From NCBI GenBank assembly GCA_013334245.1, contig JAAXXZ010000012.1:1-43293 (forward strand): DNA of 43,293 nt, in the 5' to 3' direction. This document shows, piece by piece, positions 16,168-24,146 of this stretch (position 1 is the stretch's first letter; the number at the start of each line of letters is the position of its first letter). The notes below the pieces were generated by a model, which was given only the letters and a program-made list of their open reading frames with translations, searched no databases and was not told where the DNA came from. The stretch comes from Candidatus Moraniibacteriota bacterium (lineage in GTDB: Bacteria > Patescibacteriota > Minisyncoccia > Moranbacterales > UBA1568). The translations under genes were made by a program, and so were the position numbers.

Positions 16168-16197
16168 GTCTTTCGCGTAAACGCGCAAGACTTTTTT
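16168..16197 (+). terminator. intrinsic terminator after the flippase
   Basis: GTCTT (16168-16172) and CGCG (16174-16177) pair with CGCG (16182-16185) and AAGAC (16187-16191), with a TAAA loop, one mismatch and TTTTTT at 16192-16197. It lies 24 bp past the flippase stop. Confidence 0.85.
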
Positions 16198-16234
16198 GGT
16201 ATCCCCTTCCGGATTCCGGCATTCGGACTTTCAT

Positions 16235-16337
16235 CCGCCGTAACGGCGGGTACGTACCGCTTGATATCGCAAGTACGATCGATCTTGATTCCGAAATGAC
16301 ATATCATCTCGCGATATGACACGCGGAGCGTCATTTC
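16235..16337. repeat. cluster of palindromes in a convergent intergenic gap
   Basis: Between the convergent genes are CCGCCGT/ACGGCGG (16235-16249), the perfect palindrome GGTACGTACC (16249-16258), and GAAATGAC/GTCATTTC (16293-16300 and 16330-16337) enclosing CATATC/GATATG (16300-16305 and 16313-16318). None has a T-run. They could be a back-up terminator for the minus-strand gene, a small repeat element, or chance. Confidence 0.35.
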
Positions 16338-16345
16338 TAACAGGC

Positions 16346-18166
16346 TTATTGTCGCCTGAATAGGGCTGGGATATCTCGAACGCGACATTTTTCTCGAAAT
16401 TCGATATCGATATGTAGATCATAACAGTTCGGCTGCTCAAAGGACAGGGGCTCTGAAACGTCCGGCAGGGAATTTAGAACCTCTTTCTTTATTTGGAGCC
16501 CGATTAGTAGCACCGAGCCGAAATCATCAATGCTTTTGACGTCAAAGTTTCTCCCTAAATTTTCAGGAATCGGATCATCGGTCTCATAATCGACCGCTTC
16601 CCGCAGAACAAAGTACATACCTTTCGGATCAAGTTTTTCAACGTCAATTTGTCTGACAGACAGGCCTTTCTCTATTTCAAGAAGATAAGTAAATGGACGG
16701 ATATGATATGGTGTCGACTGAATATATATCACCCCTGTGAATCCCTCGATTTTGCTGGCGACTTCGTCCATAATATGCTCCCATTGACCAAGGGTCACGA
16801 CGAAATACGGTTCCAGTATATATTCCCCTCCTTTTTTGTACCCGGTATTTCCGTAGCCTCCAACGTAAGAAAGCCATCTTACGGTAGCCTTGATATTGAG
16901 AGCGAACAACGCGGCAAAAAGTGTGAAGGCTATCATCTTCCCAAAACGAGGAATCCTATCAAAATAATTAAGGAATATTCCAATCATGACGACCGGTATG
17001 ATCGTCACTGGTAAGAAGAGGCGTGAGTCCATCTCATTGGCAAGCGGATAATATATAACAAAGAATACTATCTGCGTTATGAGAACAATTCGGAGAAAGT
17101 TCGCCTTTCGTTCCCCTTCCTTCGTTTCGTCCGGTTTTAGCATAAAGCATTCCCGAAGCATAAGCACGAAAGAGGCACATAAAAGCATTCCTACTGCGGC
17201 TGCCCGTGCGAGACTCTCTCTCATGTGTGTGTCGGACAGGTTTTTCCGAATCAAATCATGAACATCGCGGCTGCTTGCCACTCGACCCAGTTCACGTACC
17301 TGATTGTGCGAAGTGAGAACGAGAGAATAAAAACGAATGGAATTATAGGTATCCATAAATAGATGCTTTCCCAGACTGTCGCGTTCGTCTTGTTCGCTTC
17401 TCGAAACAACTGCCTTCAGGAATGCCCGGCTATTCTCTCCGTTCGTGAGGGCATCGTTCGCCATCCACGGAGAAAAGAAAATGAATATGATGAAAAGGGA
17501 CACGAGAATATCCTTGAAACGCACGTGTGAGCGGACTGAAAGCAGGTAGACCGTCATAATCAGCGGCATGCCGACGAACGCTATCGTATGCAGCTGCATG
17601 CCAACTCCAAGAGCCACGGCTGCGACGATGCTCCAGGCGGTTTTCCTGCCCGGGTATGACTCGCGGGAATAGCGAAGTGCAGCGTATGCCAATAGGATAA
17701 GAAAAAACGGTATTACGTTCGGATTCCATGAGAAATGCGCATACTCGACCAGGAAGAGGGACGAGGCAACGAGTGCTGAAAGATACATCGAGATTCGCCG
17801 ACTAAAAAACTCGTTCAAAAACACATACGAAAGCGGGATCATCGCTATTGAAAGGAGCATCTCTGGAAGCACGGTCAGATACGGGGTGATGTCAAATGCC
17901 AAAGCCAATAGGTATGACGGCACATAATACAAAGATCCTAATCGAAAGAGCGTTCCTCCAGCTTTCGGGCCAAGGAGCGGGAAATCAGCGACTCCGTTTT
18001 GAAGCAATTCAGCAATCAGGCGATAATCTCGCGCTTGGTCGATCTCAAAGAATACGAGGTCCGGAAAATGGTACAGACGCAAACAGGCCCCGAATGTTGT
18101 AGTGACGACGAGAGCGACAAGGACTGCGACTTTCTGACGGTTTCCGGACCACGATTCCATATTCAT
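16346..18166 (-). CDS. GT-C (GT39/ArnT-like) membrane glycosyltransferase
   Basis: A 606-residue polytopic protein. After the first helix comes EIDQARDYRLIAELL and then LLGPKAGGTLFRLGSLYY, a motif pair shared with the proteins at 22231 and 28357. The Asp after helix 1 is in the position of the catalytic acid/base of ArnT and PMT type enzymes, which transfer sugars from polyprenyl phosphate to an acceptor outside the membrane. Later HFSWNPNVIPFF repeats in the same relatives. A soluble C-terminal domain of about 150 residues follows the helices. It is the last gene of a minus-strand series but has a 202-bp upstream gap with its own TATAAT. The gene looks AT-richer than its neighbours. Confidence 0.8.
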   Translation of the reverse strand: MNMESWSGNRQKVAVLVALVVTTTFGACLRLYHFPDLVFFEIDQARDYRLIAELLQNGVADFPLLGPKAGGTLFRLGSLYYVPSYLLALAFDITPYLTVLPEMLLSIAMIPLSYVFLNEFFSRRISMYLSALVASSLFLVEYAHFSWNPNVIPFFLILLAYAALRYSRESYPGRKTAWSIVAAVALGVGMQLHTIAFVGMPLIMTVYLLSVRSHVRFKDILVSLFIIFIFFSPWMANDALTNGENSRAFLKAVVSRSEQDERDSLGKHLFMDTYNSIRFYSLVLTSHNQVRELGRVASSRDVHDLIRKNLSDTHMRESLARAAAVGMLLCASFVLMLRECFMLKPDETKEGERKANFLRIVLITQIVFFVIYYPLANEMDSRLFLPVTIIPVVMIGIFLNYFDRIPRFGKMIAFTLFAALFALNIKATVRWLSYVGGYGNTGYKKGGEYILEPYFVVTLGQWEHIMDEVASKIEGFTGVIYIQSTPYHIRPFTYLLEIEKGLSVRQIDVEKLDPKGMYFVLREAVDYETDDPIPENLGRNFDVKSIDDFGSVLLIGLQIKKEVLNSLPDVSEPLSFEQPNCYDLHIDIEFREKCRVRDIPALFRRQ

Positions 18167-18350
18167 ACGTCAAATTTTCGATCTATTCTGTCGGGATGCG
18201 AGATTACTGTTCGATTCGGTTGTCTTTGCGGGAATACAGCGAATTTGAAATTCCGAATGTCTTATCAAGGGCGGTTTCCAACTTCTAACGCAACGGGGTA
18301 CTCGAAAGAAAAATTCAATGCCCTTGTTGCAATAGAAGTCTGAACCCAAG

Positions 18351-18356
18351 ATTATA
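18351..18356 (-). promoter_or_regulatory. -10 box upstream of the GT-C gene at 16346
   Basis: TATAAT on the minus strand just past the stop of the upstream gene, giving a leader of about 180 nt if used. No clear -35. The 202-bp gap 18167-18368 otherwise shows nothing I can identify. Confidence 0.3.
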
Positions 18357-18368
18357 AATCGTTGCACA

Positions 18369-19928
18369 TCAATTAGCCGTTTTCCACCGATAAACGAGGA
18401 CGCTGCCGCGGAGAAGCGGATCGCTTTGCCGTTCCATGGTCCGGATGATATACGACTCTGTCTCACGCGAAACATAGTCCATGTCATTGTCGGAAGCGAC
18501 GAACCAACCGGTCGGATTCGTCCGCATGAACGCCTCGAGTTCCGCGACGGAAAGCTTCTCGGTCGAGAGCTCGCCACCATAATCGAGTACCCGTGCCTCC
18601 ATGCCGGAAAAATAGTAGTTCCGGAAATTGCGGGTGACGATCGCGTCGCCTTTGTCAGCGTGTTTTCGGACATAGGTGAAGACCTTGCGGTAGTTGGCGT
18701 TCGTTCCCGATGATGTCTGCCGGTAGGCGTTGTTATCCCGAAAGAAATATCCCCAGTCGGGAACGAGAACGGCAAGCACGATGGTCGCGATACAGGCGGC
18801 ATGCTTCCATTTTCCGGAAAGAGCTCCCTTTACTTCGCGAATGAGCGCATATCCGCCGGCAGCCACAAGCATCAGGAGGAACGACTGCGCGAAAAAGATG
18901 TACTGCTCCCCTTCGTTGCGACGCCAAAGAAAGACCGCCATGATAAGCGGCGTCAAAAAGGACGAGAGAAGCCAGACCGCCTCCCGTTTCCGGTCAAACG
19001 TATGAAACAACGACCAGGCACCGAATCCCGCCAGGAACACGGCAAGTATCGGCTGGACATAGTCCCGAACGACGTATCCGAAATAGGAATAGTGGTTCTC
19101 GAAAAATACGAGTGTTCCGGACAGGGGTCGGATCTTCTCCGGTACCGCAGCCCACATGCCGATCGCACCGACGAGGCCGGCGATCGCCGTCACAGAATAC
19201 CGATTCCGCATGCCCTTGCCGCTTCGTATCATGATTATCGCCATGGAAAGGACATAGACTCCGAAAATCGGCACGATATTTACGGTCAACTGATGTGTCT
19301 TCGCGGACAGTATTCCAAGTGTCAGTGTCGGAATCAGATAGGAAAGATTCACGCCGCTCCGCTCCCATATCTTTCTGATCGCTTTGAAACGCCCTTTGTA
19401 CTCCCGCTCATAGAGAAAGAAGAGACAGGTCGAGAACGCGAGAAACACAGGGAAGAACATCGCATACATCCGCAAACGACGGTCGAACCCGATACCGGAC
19501 ACCGACACCGCGCACAGGAATGCGGCGAACAGTCCGACCGTCCGACGACCGGACAGTTTCCAGCCGACGAGATACAGGAGCGCGACTGAAACGATACCCC
19601 ACAACGCGGATACCGTCCGTGCCACGCCTTCCGTCGGAGGTAGGAACCGGAACAGTTGGGATACCTGCCACTTGTATACGTTCGCACGCTCGTCGCGGGC
19701 AACGTTCTCGTTCACGATTGCCGTTTGTCCGTTGTTGAAATCCCAGGCCTTCCACTCGCCGGTACGGAAGAATCCGTACGACGAATTGATATCCAGGAAT
19801 TCGTCGGCGGTGAACGAAAGTGCCCCGATGCCGACGAATCGGAGGGCGGCGCCGAGAACAAGAATCCCGAACAGGACGAGGAGCGCATTCTTCTTGGTCA
19901 TACGTATATCTTTAGTCATTATGTTCAC
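18369..19928 (-). CDS. GT-C (GT39-like) membrane glycosyltransferase
   Basis: A 519-residue polytopic protein. Helix 1 (LLVLFGILVLGAALRFVGIGALSF) is followed by TADEFLDINSSYGFFRTGEWKAWDF, where DE is the GT-C acidic motif of GT39/PMT-like enzymes. GFDRRLRMYAMFFP, an Arg-Met-Tyr motif, also recurs in this group. The C-terminal part of about 130 residues is soluble. The start is GTG at 19928, chosen because it overlaps the upstream TGA as GTGA, a coupling arrangement; an ATG at 19919 is the alternative. Its acceptor and sugar are unknown. Confidence 0.78.
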   Translation of the reverse strand: MNIMTKDIRMTKKNALLVLFGILVLGAALRFVGIGALSFTADEFLDINSSYGFFRTGEWKAWDFNNGQTAIVNENVARDERANVYKWQVSQLFRFLPPTEGVARTVSALWGIVSVALLYLVGWKLSGRRTVGLFAAFLCAVSVSGIGFDRRLRMYAMFFPVFLAFSTCLFFLYEREYKGRFKAIRKIWERSGVNLSYLIPTLTLGILSAKTHQLTVNIVPIFGVYVLSMAIIMIRSGKGMRNRYSVTAIAGLVGAIGMWAAVPEKIRPLSGTLVFFENHYSYFGYVVRDYVQPILAVFLAGFGAWSLFHTFDRKREAVWLLSSFLTPLIMAVFLWRRNEGEQYIFFAQSFLLMLVAAGGYALIREVKGALSGKWKHAACIATIVLAVLVPDWGYFFRDNNAYRQTSSGTNANYRKVFTYVRKHADKGDAIVTRNFRNYYFSGMEARVLDYGGELSTEKLSVAELEAFMRTNPTGWFVASDNDMDYVSRETESYIIRTMERQSDPLLRGSVLVYRWKTAN

Positions 19929-22222
19929 TCCTGATTTTCGACACGCCGGATGCCGCCGTTACCGTCGAGCATCACGCGATGAACCGTGACGGAAGGCATT
20001 CCCGACTCATCCGTCGACAGCGAGATCAGACTGCGATCGGTCGTATCTTCCGCGGTCGCGTTCGAGGCATCCAGGAAAATGTTGCCAAGCGAATAAAATA
20101 CGCGCGCGTTCGCGATGGTCGCGGATCCGGCCGTTCGCGGAATGCCGGAGCCGATGATAAGGTCGGCGCCATGGTCGGCAAATCTGGAGACCAGCGCCTT
20201 GCGTGGTTCGGATAGCGATATATCGGTCGCGTTCCACGAGATCATGACCGCTACCGCCCCGCCTTCCGTATGTGCCTCGGAAATGCGCTCCAGGACGGAC
20301 TCCTCGGTTTCCGTGCCGCCTTCGGCATATCCGACGATCGTCACCGCATGACGGCCAATACCGATACGTGCCGAGACTTTGTCGGGGGAAACGATGCCGG
20401 ATCCCGCAAGATGATCATCGGTCCTTGATCGACCGTCTTCCGTAACCGTCTTGGGAAGACCGATCGAAACGACTCCGATCGCGCGGGACGCGAACAGGCT
20501 TGCAAATCGGGACGGGATAGGTGCAGATACGGAGGACGAAGAAGAAACAGGATCGGCATCCCGAAGCATCGGTGCCGTTATCGTTGCGGCAACGACATCG
20601 AAGCCACGCAAAATGTCGTCCGCACCTCCGAAATAGGCCGTGTCTCCGTGCGTTATCGCTCTGGATCGCTGTGATGCGACATAGGAGAGTTCGCCGACAA
20701 ACGCGACTGACGGTCGATATTCTTCGGGAAAGAAGGTTGCGGAGGTCGTTCCGGAAGCGGCATCGGTTCCGCGCCGGTCGAACAGCGACCAGGCCCAGCC
20801 GAAGAGTGAAAAGCCACCCGTCGCGGACTTCCTTTGATCCGCCGACGAGCGGAGTGTTGTCAACGATTCCGACCTCGCTTCCAGTAATTCCTCGGCATCT
20901 CTCCGAGCCGATTCGAAAACGAGCGATGGGATTTCCGCTGAAAGCGTCGTAATCGATCGTTCGACGGCATTCAGCAGATCCACCTGTTCCGCCTCGGCGG
21001 AGCGATCCGGACCAATCAGGAAATACGTCGTTTTCGAGCGATCGGAAAGGTCGCGCTCCGCTTGCTCGGCACGACGAAGGAGCGCGTCGAGATGATCGAA
21101 AGCCGACGATATCCGCTCCTTCTCCCGGGATTCGCGATCATCCTCGAATGCACGACGCTCCTGCGTAGCCTGTCGATTCCTCTCCGCGAGCTCCTGTTCA
21201 GTCATAGAGGGGGCCGTCGTGACGAGAGTCTCCTGTTTCGCTTTCGCCGCTTCTTCCTTCTCAAGTTCGGCCAGTTCCTCGTCTGTCAGGACTCGGCAGC
21301 GCTTCGAGATGTCCCCCTCCTTGTTGTTCGAATACGTATTTTCCGAGACCGTCATCGAATTGAGGAAATAATCACCGTTCTTAGGTCCTCCCTGCGGAAT
21401 CTTGCAGGCGATCCCGAAATTGTCGTTCCCACGAAGTATGTTGCCGGTAATGCGCACGTCTCCGGTTTTCTTGCTGACATCGACATACTGCGCGGCGATA
21501 CCGCTCGCTCCGTTTCCGGAAAACGTGCTCGACTGTATCCGAAATTCGGAACTCCCAAGGATGATCTCGATTCCCGATTCGCCGTTGTCACTGAATGTGG
21601 ACGACTTCACCCAGCCGGCGACGTTCTGACGGATATCGAGTCCTTCTTCGGAATTATTCATCACCTCGCAGTCCTCCATCTCAATCGTTCGGCCGGCCTG
21701 GATATACAGTCCCTTTCTGCCCTTCTCGATCACGCAACCGATCACCTCGACCGTCCCCTTTCCGGGATCGGCGTTTATTCCGATATTCGATACGTTTCGA
21801 ATCCGGACGCCTTCAAGTTTCGCATCGGCTCCGGACGGAACCGTCACGCCTCCGCCGGTCACGGTCAGTTTCCGAAGACCGCTACCGTCCTCCATGCGTA
21901 CCGAGCCGTCTATGATCGTTCCTTTTTCATCAGCTCCGACCACCGTCACTCCCTTGGGGAGCGTCAGCGATCCGCCATAGGTTCCGGACTTCACGAATAC
22001 CGTTTTTTTTCCGTGATCGGCAGCCTCGTCCAGCGCATCCCCGATGGAGCCGAACGGGTCATCGGAGGAGCCATCGCCGTCGTTCCCCTTCTCGACGTAA
22101 TAGTCATATCCCGATGCGGATACGGATCCCGCGTACAGACCCAGGAACACGGTCAAACAGACCATGGAAATCATCGCGGCAAACGCCTGCTGATGCGAAC
22201 GTGTCATAGTGTGATCGGTCAT
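19925..22222 (-). CDS. secreted beta-helix protein fused to a degenerate CapA-like domain
   Basis: A 765-residue protein. A signal peptide (MVCLTVFLGLYAGSVSASG) is followed by a right-handed parallel beta-helix at about residues 40-310: YYVEKGNDGDGSSDDPFGS is a DUF1565-like start and repeated rungs such as GIEIILGSSEFRIQSS follow. A charged, coiled-coil-like segment spans about 320-460. The C-terminal 300 residues resemble the CapA/PgsA metallophosphatase fold (VAFVGELSY at the start, RVFYSLGNIFLDA near the end). The CapA ligands are gone: GD is GE, the Asn of NLE is lost, NNH is lost, HW is SW, and GHHPH is GSGIPR. It is probably a non-catalytic, surface-exposed glycan-binding or glycan-handling protein within a GT-C operon. 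Confidence 0.75.
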   Translation of the reverse strand: MTDHTMTRSHQQAFAAMISMVCLTVFLGLYAGSVSASGYDYYVEKGNDGDGSSDDPFGSIGDALDEAADHGKKTVFVKSGTYGGSLTLPKGVTVVGADEKGTIIDGSVRMEDGSGLRKLTVTGGGVTVPSGADAKLEGVRIRNVSNIGINADPGKGTVEVIGCVIEKGRKGLYIQAGRTIEMEDCEVMNNSEEGLDIRQNVAGWVKSSTFSDNGESGIEIILGSSEFRIQSSTFSGNGASGIAAQYVDVSKKTGDVRITGNILRGNDNFGIACKIPQGGPKNGDYFLNSMTVSENTYSNNKEGDISKRCRVLTDEELAELEKEEAAKAKQETLVTTAPSMTEQELAERNRQATQERRAFEDDRESREKERISSAFDHLDALLRRAEQAERDLSDRSKTTYFLIGPDRSAEAEQVDLLNAVERSITTLSAEIPSLVFESARRDAEELLEARSESLTTLRSSADQRKSATGGFSLFGWAWSLFDRRGTDAASGTTSATFFPEEYRPSVAFVGELSYVASQRSRAITHGDTAYFGGADDILRGFDVVAATITAPMLRDADPVSSSSSVSAPIPSRFASLFASRAIGVVSIGLPKTVTEDGRSRTDDHLAGSGIVSPDKVSARIGIGRHAVTIVGYAEGGTETEESVLERISEAHTEGGAVAVMISWNATDISLSEPRKALVSRFADHGADLIIGSGIPRTAGSATIANARVFYSLGNIFLDASNATAEDTTDRSLISLSTDESGMPSVTVHRVMLDGNGGIRRVENQE

Positions 22223-22230
22223 GAATGTCG

Positions 22231-24048
22231 TTATTGTTCCTCGCTGTCATTATCGTCATCGTTCCGCCCTTCCCACCATTCCCGCCAGGTATATCGCGGA
22301 AGCGTCGTCGTGTTATCCTTCTTTCCGTATGCTTCGAACACCTGACGCTCTGCTTGGACATATTCCGGCTTCGGTACGAACTCGACCATGGTCAGCGTTC
22401 CAAAGGGGCGACGGTCGATCACGTCATATTTTTCCAGATATTTCCGGATGCCCTCTTCGAGATCCGACTGCGACCGGATGATGAGGACATAGATCCCTTC
22501 ACGGTATATTCCGGAAAACCCCAAGACGTCGTTTCGGACACCGGCACGTTCGAGAAGATATTTCAACGCCCGTCTATGTTCGGGTTCGCTGAACATATAT
22601 ATGGGGTATCCGGATTCGTCCGAACGTCCCTTCAGGTACGAGACGATGTCTGCCTGCAAGGCAAGGGGTACACGGATCTTCTCCTTGAGAATCCGATCCG
22701 CAGGCGTATCGACCGCTTCCGTCGACGAACGGGCCATCTCGTCGAATCGTGTGGCCAAACCGGACAAATTGAGCCCGACAAAGACTAGCAATGCGATCGT
22801 CGCGATGCGGGCGATTTTGGTACCGTGTGGCAGCGCGATTCTTATCGATTCGATCAGGAATCCGAGCAGAAGGAACGGGATCGGTGCCTGAACGAGAAAA
22901 AACCGCGGCGCGAACCCGTATGAAAGCGGGGTAAGGACGATGAATGAGACGGCAAACCAGATACCGGTGAGCAAAAAGACGTCGGAACGTTGTCGCTCAC
23001 GGACCCGAATCCACAAGAACGCGAGAGAAAGAAGTGAAAGACCCGTGATTGCCACTGCTGTCATCCCGACCAATTTCCCGTGCTGGCATCTCATGTCGCA
23101 GTCAAGCCGTATCGTCCCGTCACGGAGCAGTTCGACGTCGGGGAATCCTCCATCCTCGATGCCGGTGGTGACCACCAGGTATCCAAGCCCGTGCTCGACT
23201 CCGTTGCGGACCAGTTTCTCGACCGGAGACCGCGCCTCCTTATTCGATTTTTCCGTCAGCGCGGCGATGAACGCCTTCGAATTGGCGCCACCGGTCCCCA
23301 TCTCGTTGAGCGCGACCGGGATATAGAACAGCAGGAACGCACTTGCGGCGACGACCCACGATTTCCACGAGAATCGCGGACGACGGACGAGGATGAATAG
23401 AAGGGATGCCGATGGCAAGACCAGGAAGGCGATGAAGTGCAGATGGGTCGCGAATCCGATTGCGAAAGCGGCAAGGCCGAACCATCGGCCAGGATAGCGC
23501 TCATCGGAAGAAACCGACCGAAGAAGCGCATACAGACCGAGTAGCGAAAAGAACGGAAGTGGGTTCGGATTCCACGCGAACCGTCCGTATGAGACGAGAT
23601 ATTCCGACGTGGCGAAAAGCGCCGTCAGCACGAGCGAGAGCGGTACACGAAAGACCCGTCGGGCAAACAGGTGAAACAGGACGATCGAGGCTACGGACAG
23701 GATAGGAACGACCGTGGCGATACCTTGAGGAGTGTTACCGAACAGGAGCGCGGACAGGTACTCCAGATAATAGAAACCGGGGCCGAGTCGGAGTGACGTG
23801 CCGCCGGCCTTCATGCCGAGAAGGGTCAACTCGCCCGGACCTCCGAGAACCGCTTCTCGCACTACGAGCGCGTCGCGGGCCTGATCGAGTTCGAAATGCA
23901 GCCACTCGGTAAAATGATAGGATCTCAAAAACACTCCGACCGCCAAAATGACGACCAGCCAAAAAAACTCGGATCTGCATATCCTAGACATGGATTCCCT
24001 TGCGGAAAACGGCATATCATGATGACGATTAGAGTCTCTGTCGTCCAT
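22231..24048 (-). CDS. GT-C (GT39/ArnT-like) membrane glycosyltransferase
   Basis: A 605-residue polytopic protein and a close relative of the 16346 and 28357 gene products. The first loop contains ELDQARDALVVREAVLGGPG and LLGMKAGGTSLRLGPGFYYLEYL, with the putative catalytic Asp in DQARD. FAWNPNPLPFFSLLGLYALL follows at the conserved interval. The C-terminal soluble domain (about residues 455-605) ends in an acidic tail. It is the first gene of the minus-strand operon and ends 8 bp before the beta-helix protein. ATG 24048 is preceded by a weak GGGAAG; ATGs at 24015 and 23991 are alternatives, the last placing the start nearest to helix 1. Confidence 0.8.
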   Translation of the reverse strand: MDDRDSNRHHDMPFSARESMSRICRSEFFWLVVILAVGVFLRSYHFTEWLHFELDQARDALVVREAVLGGPGELTLLGMKAGGTSLRLGPGFYYLEYLSALLFGNTPQGIATVVPILSVASIVLFHLFARRVFRVPLSLVLTALFATSEYLVSYGRFAWNPNPLPFFSLLGLYALLRSVSSDERYPGRWFGLAAFAIGFATHLHFIAFLVLPSASLLFILVRRPRFSWKSWVVAASAFLLFYIPVALNEMGTGGANSKAFIAALTEKSNKEARSPVEKLVRNGVEHGLGYLVVTTGIEDGGFPDVELLRDGTIRLDCDMRCQHGKLVGMTAVAITGLSLLSLAFLWIRVRERQRSDVFLLTGIWFAVSFIVLTPLSYGFAPRFFLVQAPIPFLLLGFLIESIRIALPHGTKIARIATIALLVFVGLNLSGLATRFDEMARSSTEAVDTPADRILKEKIRVPLALQADIVSYLKGRSDESGYPIYMFSEPEHRRALKYLLERAGVRNDVLGFSGIYREGIYVLIIRSQSDLEEGIRKYLEKYDVIDRRPFGTLTMVEFVPKPEYVQAERQVFEAYGKKDNTTTLPRYTWREWWEGRNDDDNDSEEQ

Positions 24049-24056
24049 TCGCAGGC

Positions 24057-24085
24057 TTCCCTTACGTCTTACTGTCGGATATACT
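24057..24085 (+). promoter_or_regulatory. candidate promoter of the plus-strand GT-C operon
   Basis: TTCCCT (24057-24062), 17-nt spacer, TATACT (24080-24085). The -10 matches 5 of 6, the -35 only weakly. It sits in the 98-bp divergent gap, 61 bp before the ATG at 24147. Confidence 0.35.
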
Positions 24086-24146
24086 GTACGCGTATGGAAC
24101 CGGCGAGCTCCATTGAATTTTACCCCGACGACCCCCTATTTGCAAT

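Noticed and set aside
21062-22345. Long plus-strand open frame of 427 codons antisense to the beta-helix/CapA gene
   Set aside because: It lies wholly opposite a gene with a signal peptide and recognisable domains; its translation has no domain and low-complexity, Arg-rich stretches typical of a shadow frame.
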